This document shows positions 1-8,010 of a DNA stretch of 64,000 bases, piece by piece. Made by a program: the position numbers and the translations under genes. Position 1 is the first letter of the stretch. Every line of letters begins with the position of its first letter. Below the pieces are notes generated by a model that ran no database searches, was not told the DNA's origin, and worked only from the letters and a program-made list of their open reading frames with translations. Source of the stretch: Vibrio gazogenes (GTDB lineage Bacteria; Pseudomonadota; Gammaproteobacteria; Enterobacterales; Vibrionaceae); contig NZ_CP092587.1 of the NCBI RefSeq assembly GCF_023920225.1, positions 1,984,001-2,048,000 of the forward strand, written 5' to 3'.

Positions 1-2
1 AA

Positions 3-785
3 AACACGCATCAGATCTATCATAAAAGTGTCGTGTACGGCATTCTCCTGACGTTACTGATCCCCATCGCAGCCACATTTGTCTATGCCCTTTCGGCCCG
101 CTGGGGGGCTTCGATCCTGCCTGAAGGGTTTACCTTGCACTGGTATTTACAGCTGCTCAGCGACCCGCGTTTTCTCGCTGCATTCGGCCGTTCATTATTT
201 GTCTGTATCACAGCACTGCTCCTTGCAACGGTGCTAATTCTACCGATGATTTTCGTCATTTTTTATTACTATCCGAAATTGGATAAAGTGATGAACATCC
301 TGATTTTACTACCATTTGCCGTACCACCGGTGGTCTCTTCCGTCGGTCTGCTTCAGCGCTACGCGGATAGTGAGATTGTGTTGGTCGGTACGCCGTGGAT
401 TCTGATTGGCACCAATTTCACGATTGCTCTGCCCTTTATGTACCGGGCGATTGCCAACAGTATGATGGCGATTCACCTGCGAGATTTGATTGATGCCGCT
501 CACCTGCTCGGAGCCAGCACCACCAAAGCATTTTGGTTCATTATCTTACCCAACCTAAAAAAAGGGCTGATGGCCTCACTCTTTCTGTCTTTTTCATTCT
601 TACTGGGCGAATTTGTGTTTGCCAATATTCTGGTCGGTACCCGCTATGAAACATTGCAGGTTTATTTGTACAACATGCGCCAGACCAGCGGTCACTTCAC
701 CTCAGCATTAGTGATGACCTATTTCTTCTTTATTTTTGTCTGTACGTGGCTTGCCAGTCGCTTCAACCGAGGAGTACAACAATGA
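3..785 (+). CDS. ABC transporter permease, 5' end outside window
   Basis: Inner-membrane permease of a binding-protein-dependent ABC importer of the PotC/ThiP/phosphonate-like type. The protein is almost entirely hydrophobic with about six membrane segments. The loop around DLIDAAHLLGAS has the EAA-type permease motif that contacts the ATPase. A GTG at 33 could start translation, but the frame is open to the left edge of the window and the first membrane segment follows at once, so the true start probably lies upstream. The end overlaps the ATPase start by four bases (ATGA at 782-785), which implies translational coupling. The substrate cannot be read from the sequence; linkage to a HAD phosphatase and cobD makes a phosphorylated or amine-type compound one option, but that is only a guess. 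Confidence 0.85.
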   Translation, partial: NTHQIYHKSVVYGILLTLLIPIAATFVYALSARWGASILPEGFTLHWYLQLLSDPRFLAAFGRSLFVCITALLLATVLILPMIFVIFYYYPKLDKVMNILILLPFAVPPVVSSVGLLQRYADSEIVLVGTPWILIGTNFTIALPFMYRAIANSMMAIHLRDLIDAAHLLGASTTKAFWFIILPNLKKGLMASLFLSFSFLLGEFVFANILVGTRYETLQVYLYNMRQTSGHFTSALVMTYFFFIFVCTWLASRFNRGVQQ

Positions 786-1801
786 GTTATGTCCGCATCA
801 ATCACCTTACCAAAGCATTCGGTGAGCATACCGTTTTTCAAGACATTCAGTTGACTATCGAGCAAGGAGAATTCATCACCCTACTCGGCCCCAGCGGTTG
901 CGGGAAATCCACACTATTGCGTTGTATTGCCGGACTTGATCCCATCAACAACGGTGAAATCTGGGTCGATGGCAACAACATCTCCCATCAGGTACCACAG
1001 AAAAGGGCAATTGGCATGGTGTTTCAATCTTATGCTCTGTTCCCGAATATGACAGTGGCCGACAACATTGGCTTCGGTTTGAAAATGAAAGGGACCGACA
1101 AGTCAACGATGCAGCAAGAAATCCAACGCTTTATCGAATTGGTGGAATTGAAAGGCAAAGAAAAACATTACCCGCATGAACTCTCGGGGGGCCAAAGACA
1201 ACGGGTTGCTTTAGCCAGAGCCCTGATTGTCCGGCCAAGAATTTTGCTGTTGGATGAGCCACTTTCAGCCCTCGATGCCAAAATTCGTAAGATCTTGCGC
1301 CAGCAAATCCGAACGATCCAAAAAGAGTTGAATCTCACCACGATTTTTGTCACCCACGATCAAGAAGAAGCGATGCAACTCTCGGATCGGATTTTCCTTA
1401 TGAATCAGGGTGAAATTGTGCAGCAAGGCCGTCCTGAAAGTATTTACACCCAACCTGCCAATACGTTTGTGGCCAAATTTATGGGTCACTACAATCTTAT
1501 CGATGCGCAAACGGCCAACGCATGGTTTGGGCTCGAAAGCAGCAGTCAGGTTGCCATTCGTCCTGAATCGATTTACGTCAGAGAACCCGGACGCCACTAT
1601 GAATCACATATTTCAGCCCCTCAGACCGCAACAGTGGTAAGTCATCAGTTACTTGGTAATGTGATTCGCTATACAACCGCGATTGGGACTCAGCATCTGA
1701 CCGTTGATTTGCTCAATCGCTCCTCAGAAAGGTTGTTTCCCGTTGGACAATCGCTGGAACTTTTATTTAACCTGAACGAAATACAACCCGTGAGAGACTG
1801 A
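782..1801 (+). CDS. ABC transporter ATP-binding protein
   Basis: Cytoplasmic ATPase that powers the importer with the preceding permease. Visible motifs are Walker [10 protein letters not shown], the signature LSGGQRQR, Walker B ILLLDEPLSALD and the switch histidine in FVTHDQEEA. The C-terminal third is a TOBE-like regulatory domain, as in the PotA/FbpC/MalK class. I chose the ATG at 782 because a GAGGAG-like ribosome site sits just upstream and the family starts near this point; the longer reading from 746 runs through the permease gene. The stop overlaps the spacing to the HAD gene (next ATG at 1803), so permease, ATPase and phosphatase form one operon. Function as an ABC ATPase is certain; the substrate is unknown. 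Confidence 0.93.
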   Translation: MSYVRINHLTKAFGEHTVFQDIQLTIEQGEFITLLGPSGCGKSTLLRCIAGLDPINNGEIWVDGNNISHQVPQKRAIGMVFQSYALFPNMTVADNIGFGLKMKGTDKSTMQQEIQRFIELVELKGKEKHYPHELSGGQRQRVALARALIVRPRILLLDEPLSALDAKIRKILRQQIRTIQKELNLTTIFVTHDQEEAMQLSDRIFLMNQGEIVQQGRPESIYTQPANTFVAKFMGHYNLIDAQTANAWFGLESSSQVAIRPESIYVREPGRHYESHISAPQTATVVSHQLLGNVIRYTTAIGTQHLTVDLLNRSSERLFPVGQSLELLFNLNEIQPVRD

Positions 1802-1802
1802 T

Positions 1803-2534
1803 ATGTCTAACCCTTTGTACGTTTTTGATATGGATGACACCCTCATTGACGGTGACTGTGCCATGATCTGGAATGCGTTTTTAGTTGAGAAAGGCATTGT
1901 CACTGACCCTGAGTTTCTGGCAAAAGATCATGCCATGATGGATTTATACGCAGCCGGAGAGATGGATATGGCAACATATCTGGACTTTACCCTCGCCCCA
2001 CTGACCAAACTGCCGCAAGCCACGGTCGATGCACTGGTCGAAGAATGCATCACGACGCGAGTGCTGCCACGACAATTCCGGGAAGCACAGCAGCTCATCG
2101 GGCAATTGACGGCACAACACAGACCGATGTTAATTATCTCCGCCACCGTCAGTTTTATTGTCCGTCAAGTCGCACAGAAAATCGGCATTCCCGATGCGAT
2201 CGGGATTGATTTGGTCGTCGAGAATCAGTGCTATACCTCGCAAATCGATGGCATTCCCAGCTACCGAGAAGGCAAAATCCGACGACTGAACGACTGGATT
2301 GCCGCCCAGCCACAGTCATTCTCAGCAATTCATTTCTATACCGATTCAATCAATGACTTACCGCTTTGCCAGCAGGCTGATTACGTTTACCTCATCAACC
2401 CGGCACCGGTACTCAGTCAACAGGCCGAAGGTAAGCCGCACTGGCATATTTATCATTGGGAAAAGACTGAGTCGAACGTCGAAAAAAAGACAGGATCGAA
2501 AAACATTGTGAGCGGTAAAATGATGCTTGAATAA
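1803..2534 (+). CDS. HAD superfamily phosphatase, subfamily IB (phosphoserine phosphatase-like)
   Basis: Probable phosphomonoesterase. All four HAD motifs are visible: motif I DMDDTLIDGD (aspartyl nucleophile), motif II around ISATVSF, the motif III lysine near YREGKIRRL, and motif IV YTDSINDLPL. The insertion after motif I is helical and of the IB size. The C-terminus carries a short lysine-rich tail. It starts one base after the ATPase stop and is therefore translated with the ABC importer. A job in processing the imported substrate is the simplest reading. Because cobD follows 165 bases later, a phosphatase step in nucleotide-loop or aminopropanol-phosphate metabolism is an alternative, but nothing in the sequence decides between them. 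Confidence 0.82.
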   Translation: MSNPLYVFDMDDTLIDGDCAMIWNAFLVEKGIVTDPEFLAKDHAMMDLYAAGEMDMATYLDFTLAPLTKLPQATVDALVEECITTRVLPRQFREAQQLIGQLTAQHRPMLIISATVSFIVRQVAQKIGIPDAIGIDLVVENQCYTSQIDGIPSYREGKIRRLNDWIAAQPQSFSAIHFYTDSINDLPLCQQADYVYLINPAPVLSQQAEGKPHWHIYHWEKTESNVEKKTGSKNIVSGKMMLE

Positions 2535-2699
2535 CAGATAAAAGCTCATCATCAATACTGATATTCACCGCCGTTCATGTCCTCAATTCACCGCGCCAGC
2601 GTCTCAGGTCAATTCTTTCATTCTGCTCGTACTGGCGCATCCCGTGTGAATCCGCTACATTGTCAGCCATTCATGGCAAAGCATTACACCGACGATTCA

Positions 2700-3806
2700 A
2701 TGGCAAAAAGCGGACAACATGGCGGTAACACACGGCAAATGGCCGAAAAGTATGGCCAAAAAGCAGAAGACATATTAGATTTTAGCGCGAACATCAATCC
2801 GTTGGGAATGCCTCAATCCTTACGGGATGCCATTATCAGTCAAGTGACTTGTGTTGAACGCTATCCGGACATTGACTACCAACATCTGCATCAAGCAATT
2901 GCCCGTCACCATGCTGTGCAAATCAATCGTCCTGACAGCGATTTTCCAGCCAGTTATGTCATCGCAGGCAACGGGGCAACCGAACTGATTTTTCAGTGGG
3001 TACAACAGACACAGCCCCGCCGAGCATTGATTGTTGAACCGACATTTGCGGAATACCGTCAGGCACTGACACGTATCGGGTGTGACATTGAGCGTTTTGT
3101 CTTAGTCGAACAGGAAGGATTTGCTGTCACCGAGCGCTTATTGGCAGCACTGCATGAGGGATTGGATTGTCTGTTTCTCTGCACACCGAATAACCCGACC
3201 GGCCTGATGCCGCCGCCAGCCCTGCTGCAACGGATTTTAAACCGCTCGGCTGAACTTGGGATTCAGCTCTTTGTCGATGAGTCCTTTATTGATTTTCTGC
3301 CGCAACATCGGGGACTCGCCGATGTCCTTGATCGTTATCCAAACCTGTTTTTACTCCGTTCCATGACGAAGTTTTACGCCATTCCGGGGCTGCGGCTTGG
3401 CTATCTGTTATCTGCCAATCAACCCATGCTGGCAGCACTGCGTGACACACGAGAGCCGTGGACGATCAATGCATTTGCGGCACTGGCAGGAGACATCCTC
3501 TTACAGGATCACACCTATGCGCAGCAGACTTATCATTGGCTGCAACGTGAGCAGCACACATTATATCAAGGGTTATCACAATTTCCGGCGCTAACGGTCT
3601 ACCCGCCAACGGCCAACTATATTTTCTTTCGCCTCAACCAGGCCGATTTCGATTTACAACATGCACTGATGCAGCACAACATTTTGATTCGTCACTGCGC
3701 CAACTACCACGGCCTGTCGGCACAATACTATCGCGTGGCAATTCGGACTGGTGAGGACAATCAGCAATTACTTGAGGCACTCAGGGATGTGCTTTCCCAT
3801 GGCTAA
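2700..3806 (+). CDS. cobD: L-threonine-O-3-phosphate decarboxylase
   Basis: PLP enzyme that decarboxylates L-threonine phosphate to (R)-1-amino-2-propanol phosphate for the lower part of the cobalamin corrin ring. The 368 residues follow Salmonella CobD closely from the N-terminal HGGN through DFSANINPLGMP, ERYPDxDY, FLCTPNNPTGL and RSxTKFYAIPGLRLGY (PLP lysine) to the C-terminal RILIRxCANYxGL-like segment. Frame is open upstream to 2577, but CobD proteins start only 6-8 residues before HGGN, so the ATG at 2700 fits best; no strong ribosome site helps the decision. Same strand as the ABC/HAD operon and convergent with cobU. No cobalamin riboswitch was recognised inside the window. Confidence 0.93.
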   Translation: MAKSGQHGGNTRQMAEKYGQKAEDILDFSANINPLGMPQSLRDAIISQVTCVERYPDIDYQHLHQAIARHHAVQINRPDSDFPASYVIAGNGATELIFQWVQQTQPRRALIVEPTFAEYRQALTRIGCDIERFVLVEQEGFAVTERLLAALHEGLDCLFLCTPNNPTGLMPPPALLQRILNRSAELGIQLFVDESFIDFLPQHRGLADVLDRYPNLFLLRSMTKFYAIPGLRLGYLLSANQPMLAALRDTREPWTINAFAALAGDILLQDHTYAQQTYHWLQREQHTLYQGLSQFPALTVYPPTANYIFFRLNQADFDLQHALMQHNILIRHCANYHGLSAQYYRVAIRTGEDNQQLLEALRDVLSHG

Positions 3807-3824
3807 AATTTAAGCGCCTCTCAG

Positions 3825-3880
3825 CAACGTCTTTTAACAACGTCTTTTAACAACGTCTTTTAACAACGTCTTTTAACAAC
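3825..3880. repeat. 13-bp tandem repeat, 4.3 copies
   Basis: The unit CAACGTCTTTTAA occurs four times without interruption (3825, 3838, 3851, 3864) and a four-base partial copy follows. It overlaps the 3' end of cobU, whose stop codon lies in the second copy. Thirteen is not a multiple of three, so copy-number change would alter the C-terminal reading frame. Confidence 0.97.
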
Positions 3881-4416
3881 ATGGGTAAACCGGCAGCCAT
3901 AAACGTCACTTGTTCAGCCATCTCAGCAATCGCCTGATTCATCCATCCGGCATGATCGACATACAGCCGAGAGATCTCCCCCATCGGAATAATGCCGAGA
4001 CCGACTTCGTTGGAAACACACAAAATTGTGGCCGGAGAGTCCTGCAACGCACTGACTAAGGCCTGCACCTGCTGCTCGATCATCGCCTTAGATGCCGTCT
4101 CGCCATCGTTGTAAATGACGTTATTGAGCCACAAAGTCAGGCAGTCCACCAAGACGATATCCTGCGGCTGAAACTGTGCCAGCGTTTGTGCCAACATGAG
4201 CGGAGATTCGTGGTTACACCATTCGGGCCCGCGGCGACGCTGATGCTGTTCAATTCGCTGCGTCATCTCCGGATCAAACGCAATTGCGGTCGCAACATAA
4301 TGCAGTTGTGCGGTGACGCCTTGTGACACTCGCTGTTTGAGCAGCGCCAATGCCTGCCGTTCCGCATAGCTGGATTTTCCGCTCCGCGCCCCACCGATAA
4401 AAAGAGATACTGCCAT
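3847..4416 (-). CDS. cobU: Adenosylcobinamide kinase / adenosylcobinamide-phosphate guanylyltransferase
   Basis: Bifunctional enzyme of cobalamin nucleotide-loop assembly; it phosphorylates adenosylcobinamide and transfers GMP to it. The N-terminal P-loop GGARSGKS, the HxxRR segment (HQRRRGPEW), VDCLTLWLNN and the SNEVGLGIIP motif are all present. The 189 residues are slightly longer than Salmonella CobU. The conserved family sequence ends at about LPMLLK; the last eight residues, DVVKRRC and preceding overlap, are encoded by the 13-bp tandem repeat, so the tail is probably an accident of repeat growth. Convergent with cobD. A short hairpin (CTGCCC/GGGCAG, around 4452-4467) lies upstream, but I could not make a B12-box out of the leader. 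Confidence 0.93.
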   Translation of the reverse strand: MAVSLFIGGARSGKSSYAERQALALLKQRVSQGVTAQLHYVATAIAFDPEMTQRIEQHQRRRGPEWCNHESPLMLAQTLAQFQPQDIVLVDCLTLWLNNVIYNDGETASKAMIEQQVQALVSALQDSPATILCVSNEVGLGIIPMGEISRLYVDHAGWMNQAIAEMAEQVTFMAAGLPMLLKDVVKRRC

Positions 4417-4567
4417 AGATAGATTGCTCCCCCGAGTTAACCCAATGATTCTGCCCGAACGGGCAGGAAAATCAATGAGATTGGGAGACGGTTTTAGTCT
4501 TATGGGGATGAAAGCGGCTTATTGACCGCTTTTGATTGTTGGATGTGAATATGGTGGAAATATAGGT

Positions 4568-5015
4568 GTTTGGGACGCAATCACATTCATTGATTTCATT
4601 AGCATTTTCGAACACGCCCCAGTTACTTTTGATAGATGTCAAAAGTAACCAAAAGCATCTTTTTGGGTTCAGCGCGCGTAATCAGGGGCGGATTGATTCG
4701 CATCCTGCTCAAGCAATCCTGAAAAATCGTCCATGATTTTTCCCCTGAGAGCATCGATCAATTTGGCTTTAAAAATGTTTCACCCAATTCAAATCAACCA
4801 CCAAACCAAGAAAACCATTCAAGGATGAATGGTTAGGCTTTTCCGGGCAGGACGTCCGTAAAAGCTGGTTCTGGACAACGCACGACCAAGCCAAACAAAA
4901 AAAGATTTTCTGGTTCGTCTTTCATCTCTGAAAGATGAACTGGCGCACAGAGCACCGATGCATCTGAAATCACTGACGCTGATTGTGCGTCAAATTTGGG
5001 AGCCAAAGGCTAAGA
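4568..5015. repeat. Hairpin-rich palindromic repeat, copy 1 (complete)
   Basis: About 445 bp with no convincing gene. Its two outer parts, roughly 100 bp each, are imperfect inverted copies of each other. Both outer parts contain a hairpin: left at 4621-4648 with stem GTTACTTTTGA and right around 4910-4941 with stem GTTCGTCTTTC (one G-T pair). Between them are further hairpins, including GAAAAATC/GATTTTTC near 4730 and AACCATTC/GAATGGTT near 4806-4830. The layout recalls a MITE-like element. It fills most of the gene-free stretch 4417-5442 together with copy 2. Confidence 0.85.
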
Positions 5016-5052
5016 AGATAAAAGGTGTTTGGGGGAGAAATGGTGGCTCTGT

Positions 5053-5431
5053 GGTTTGGAACGCAATGACTTTCTTCGGTTTCATTAGCATTCTCGAACG
5101 CGCCCCAGTTACTTTTGATAGATGTCAAAAGTAACCAAAAGCATCTTTTTTGGTTCAGTGCGCGTAATCAGGGGCGGATTGATTCGCATCCTGCTCAAGC
5201 AATCCTGAAAAATCGTCCATGATTTTTCCCCTGAGAGCATCGATCAATTTGGCTTTAAAAATATTTCACCCAACTCAAATCAACCACCCTACAAAGAAAA
5301 CCATTCAAGGATGAATGGTTAGGCTTTTCCGGGCAGGACGCCCGTAAAAGCTGGTTCTGGAAAGCGTGTGACCAAGCCAAACAAAAAAGATCTTCTGGTT
5401 ACTCTTGCATCTTGGCAAGAATAACTGGCGC
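5053..5431. repeat. Hairpin-rich palindromic repeat, copy 2 (right terminus missing)
   Basis: Same order of hairpins as copy 1 and over 90% alike by eye up to the right-hand hairpin (GTTACTCTTGC stem with one mismatch). It stops at GGCGC near 5431, where it joins the start of a truncated toxin gene. Only about 38 bp separate it from copy 1. Confidence 0.85.
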
Positions 5432-5446
5432 CCAAACAACATTCAT
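5399..5446 (-). pseudogene. Remnant of RelE/ParE-like toxin start, cut by repeat
   Basis: An ATG at 5446 overlaps the antitoxin stop as ATGA, the usual coupling in toxin-antitoxin operons. It reads MNVVWAP before stopping after 15 codons. MxxVVWxP is how many RelE/ParE toxins begin. From the sixth codon the DNA is the end of repeat copy 2, so the rest of the toxin has been lost or replaced. The toxin identity is inferred from only five residues and gene order. Confidence 0.4.
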
Positions 5447-5724
5447 TTTTTAATACGTTCCAGTACATTAGCCCGAGCGTCTTCGTTAGAAACTCCCATA
5501 CCTGAAGCAAGTTGTGCTTCTGCCGCTCGCATTTCTTCAAGTAATTCTATTTTTTCTTGCATTGCTTCATATTCTTCTACATCCAGAACCACAGCAACCC
5601 CCTTGCCCCTTTGAGTAATCACCAGCGGACGCCGAGTCTCATTGATTTGTTTGATAAACGAAGCCACACCGGAACGAAATTCAGATAACGGTTTGATGTC
5701 TTGGTCAAAGCGAATACGTTTCAT
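5443..5724 (-). CDS. Phd/YefM-family antitoxin (orphan)
   Basis: A 93-residue protein resembling the antitoxin half of type II toxin-antitoxin pairs. The N-terminal part has the Phd/YefM pattern: polar start, then FIKQINETRRPLVITQRGKGVAVVLDVxEY-like core (beta-hairpin DNA-binding fold), followed by an acidic helical C-terminus that would hold the toxin. The frame is open upstream to 5892, but the ATG at 5724 is where the family starts and an AGAG-type ribosome site precedes it. No complete toxin follows: palindromic repeat copy 2 begins about 12 bases after the stop. Repeats flank the gene on both sides (copy 3 begins at about 5854), so this may be a decaying addiction module. Confidence 0.82.
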   Translation of the reverse strand: MKRIRFDQDIKPLSEFRSGVASFIKQINETRRPLVITQRGKGVAVVLDVEEYEAMQEKIELLEEMRAAEAQLASGMGVSNEDARANVLERIKK

Positions 5725-5853
5725 TGCAGAAATCTCTATTTGTACGTAATTATGTACAAATAATAGTTCAACCAACCGTAACAAACAAGGTGACAGGGAA
5801 GCCAGCTTGAAATGATTAAATTGTGGTTTGGTGTGACCAATAGTAAATCTGTT

Positions 5854-6300
5854 GGTTTGGGACGCAATGACTTTCTCCGATTTCATTAGCATCCTCGAAC
5901 GCGCCCCAGTTACTTTTGATAGATGTCAAAAGTAACCAAAAGCATCTTTTTGGGTTCGGTGTGCGTAATCAGGGACGCTTTTATTCGCTCCTGCTCACGA
6001 AAAGCTTAAAATTCATCCATGAATTTTACCCTGAGTCTAGTAAATCCTCTCCCTGTCTCTCTGCAAAGAAAATTAATGAAATCTGAATCATTAGGGAGAA
6101 AACCTCAGGACGAGGTTTTCAGGATTTTCCGGATAGGGACATCCGTAAAATCCGTGCCCGGACAGTACGTGACTCAGCCAAACAAAAAGATCTTCTGGTT
6201 ACTCTTGCATCTCGGCAAGAGTAACTGGCGCACAGAACACCGATGCCTCTGAAACCGAAAAACGAGATTGTGCGTCACATTTCAATGCCAAAAGCTACGA
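5854..6300. repeat. Hairpin-rich palindromic repeat, copy 3 (complete)
   Basis: Full-length copy of the family, about 445 bp. The left hairpin is identical to copies 1 and 2. The right hairpin (about 6198-6229) has the perfect 11-bp stem GTTACTCTTGC/GCAAGAGTAAC, where copy 1 has GTTCGTCTTTC/GAAAGATGAAC; both arms changed together. The inner third differs more than the arms. It ends just before the stop of the MNT-HEPN gene. Confidence 0.85.
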
Positions 6301-6315
6301 ATCAAACGATAGCCC

Positions 6316-7194
6316 TCAATCCCCGATTCTCCCCCGACAAACCTGCTCGGTTAACACCTGCAAGCGCTGTACTTCTGTCTCCAGATAATTCAACTCTTCT
6401 TCGGTAATTTCATAATGCTCCGAATAGCGCGCATCAATATAGGCGCGTTGCAGACGCCGGAAGCTGCGGCGGTGGAATTTGTTGTCCATCGGGAAAATCT
6501 CAGCAAAGGCCAGATCGATTTGTGAACAGAATTTCCCCAACTTTTCGATATTGTGGGATTTGGGTAAGTAATTGGTGCAGGTCAGTAGCGTGCAGGCGAA
6601 AAACCGTTCCGTCGATTGATGCAAGAGAAAAGCCGCTTGTTTTAACTTACCGCGATTTTTATCAAATCGATAAGTCACCAGAAAATCAGAAGCACTTTCA
6701 AACCACTGCTCATAATGCTTACGGGCAATCTCCCGTAGCTCGGTTTCGCTCAAATCCCCCGGCTCCGCCAACGGTTTCGGCGTCGCGGCAAACAGTTCGA
6801 TTCCCTCTTCGCGGATATCTTTAAAGAAATAATGACCCTGTTGCAGTCGATTATTCACTTCGTTCAAATCATGCACAATCAAGCCCAATGGTGCCGATTT
6901 CACTTTGCGATCAATTTGCTCTTCCGCCCGCTGCCAGACCACATAATCTTCAACCAAAGCAGCTTTGTTGACGATCACCAGAATATCGTAATCGCTGATA
7001 TAACCATTGACCGGATCCTTGACCCAACTGCCTTTGGCATGGCTGCCGAACAGAATAATTTTCAGAATGCGAAACTCGCTTTTACTCCCCGTTTTACCTT
7101 CAAGATAGTCGTCCAGCGTATCGCGCAGAATAGTCGAGATCGTGGCAAGCTCTTGCTGTTTAAATTCAGGCAGGTGATCGAGGGAGGTTTTCAT
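6316..7194 (-). CDS. Fused nucleotidyltransferase-HEPN protein (MNT-HEPN)
   Basis: The N-terminal half is a minimal nucleotidyltransferase with the GSHAKGSW motif and the SDYDILV acidic pair (GSx10DxD pattern). The C-terminal half, from about residue 160, is HEPN-like: helical, with LHQSTERFFACTLL and KSHNIEKL segments typical of PF05168-type HEPN proteins. Separate MNT and HEPN proteins form toxin-antitoxin pairs in which the MNT partner AMPylates the HEPN RNase; here both are on one chain of 292 residues. I chose the ATG at 7194 (MKTSLDHLPE, a start seen in this family) over the upstream ATG at 7245. No partner gene is adjacent. The role in the cell is unknown; defence or stress control is an inference. 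Confidence 0.82.
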   Translation of the reverse strand: MKTSLDHLPEFKQQELATISTILRDTLDDYLEGKTGSKSEFRILKIILFGSHAKGSWVKDPVNGYISDYDILVIVNKAALVEDYVVWQRAEEQIDRKVKSAPLGLIVHDLNEVNNRLQQGHYFFKDIREEGIELFAATPKPLAEPGDLSETELREIARKHYEQWFESASDFLVTYRFDKNRGKLKQAAFLLHQSTERFFACTLLTCTNYLPKSHNIEKLGKFCSQIDLAFAEIFPMDNKFHRRSFRRLQRAYIDARYSEHYEITEEELNYLETEVQRLQVLTEQVCRGRIGD

Positions 7195-7364
7195 AAAACG
7201 TGCTTCGCTTTGGTGGATAACATAGCTATAGCATAAAAGAAGCATTCAGCAAAAAACACTGTTTATCATAGTTTTAGTATTGTTGAAGGATAAAATGCGA
7301 CGGATTTCTTGCTTTATCTTGTTGTCAGTGCTGGTAAGAGCGGACGATACAAAGATAAAACGAA

Positions 7365-7410
7365 CGCTAACATAGGTAAAAATGAATGATTACCGCCATA
7401 CTCGTTAGGT
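7365..7410 (-). other. Possible short or degenerate attC site
   Basis: On the minus strand, ACCTAAC overlaps the stop of the GNAT gene and GTTAGCG follows 32 bases later, with short GGTAA/TTACC complementarity between them. This is the position expected for the cassette's attC, but it is only 46 bp and unlike the three 100-bp sites upstream. It may mark the end of the cassette array. Confidence 0.4.
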
Positions 7411-7881
7411 GCGTAGCCAAAGTTGGTAAAAGTCTGTTTCATTGTGCTTGGGATTCTTGCGCACGAACTCCCAACCATGGCGCTTATAGAATGTGAGAGC
7501 TCGATGGTTAGTTCTGCTTACTGAAAGTACAGCACGCAAACAACCCGCTTTACTCAAAGTGCTTACAATATAATCCTGCACTTTTGGAGCGAGTCCTGAA
7601 CCACGAAAATTCGGCTTTAAGTAAATGAGATGCACATAGCCAGTCTCCGGCTCAGGTGAAAAACTGCGAAACTCTAACTGCCCTGCAAACTGACCATCCA
7701 CAAATACATGGATATAGAACCATTCTGATGTTGCTAACCGGTCTAAGACTCGTTCACGATAACCGCTGATGAAGTCGTCGAAACCATCGTAATGCCCAAA
7801 ACTACAAAAGTATGCATCTTTTCTCGCAGCAACGCATAATTCAAAATCATCAATGTTTATCTGCCGAAAAGCAATTTCCAT
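7405..7881 (-). CDS. GNAT-family N-acetyltransferase (integron cassette)
   Basis: Probable acyl-CoA-dependent N-acetyltransferase of 158 residues. The central strand-turn segment VHLIYLKPNFRGSGLAPKVQDYI carries the R/Q-x-x-G-x-G/A acetyl-CoA loop in the form FRGSGLA, and the C-terminal TNHRALTFYKRHGWEFV is the usual GNAT beta6-beta7 ending. The ATG at 7881 has the ribosome site GGAAAAGG upstream; the longer reading would need TTG at 7899. The start lies 20 bases from the R' end of attC at 7902-8001 and the stop merges into a possible attC at 7410, so the gene fills a one-gene cassette. Substrate is not predictable; cassette acetyltransferases range from antibiotic resistance to toxins. Confidence 0.87.
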   Translation of the reverse strand: MEIAFRQINIDDFELCVAARKDAYFCSFGHYDGFDDFISGYRERVLDRLATSEWFYIHVFVDGQFAGQLEFRSFSPEPETGYVHLIYLKPNFRGSGLAPKVQDYIVSTLSKAGCLRAVLSVSRTNHRALTFYKRHGWEFVRKNPKHNETDFYQLWLRT

Positions 7882-7901
7882 ACTTACCTTTTCCTTCAAG
7901 C

Positions 7902-8001
7902 ACCTAACGCCGCAATAAGCGGACTAAAATAGTGGGTTAAAATGTGGAGCAAAGCGAAACGTAACCTACCGTTTTAGTTCCGTTTAATTGCCTTGTTAGC
8001 T
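7902..8001 (-). other. attC recombination site (100 bp)
   Basis: Read on the minus strand it starts with R'' AGCTAAC and ends with R' GTTAGGT. The inner arms AATTAAACGGAACTAAAA and TTTTAGTCCGCTTATT are complementary with extrahelical bases, as in Vibrio chromosomal-integron attC sites. It lies 3' of the frameshifted effector gene and so belongs to that cassette. Confidence 0.9.
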
Positions 8002-8010
8002 TTTATTTAG

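Noticed and set aside
746..781. Upstream start for the ABC ATPase
   Set aside because: The extra residues lie within the permease gene; ATG 782 has a good ribosome site and fits the family start.
3825..3880. CRISPR array
   Set aside because: The 13-bp units are directly adjacent with no spacers; no CRISPR-like repeat-spacer pattern or cas gene is present in the window.
4417..4560. Possible cobalamin riboswitch before cobU
   Set aside because: Only a short CTGCCC/GGGCAG hairpin is present; the conserved B12-box and core segments are not found on either strand.
5053..6300. Short open frames inside the palindromic repeats
   Set aside because: They differ in frame and length between copies, lack ribosome sites and are not preserved as protein, while the hairpins are.
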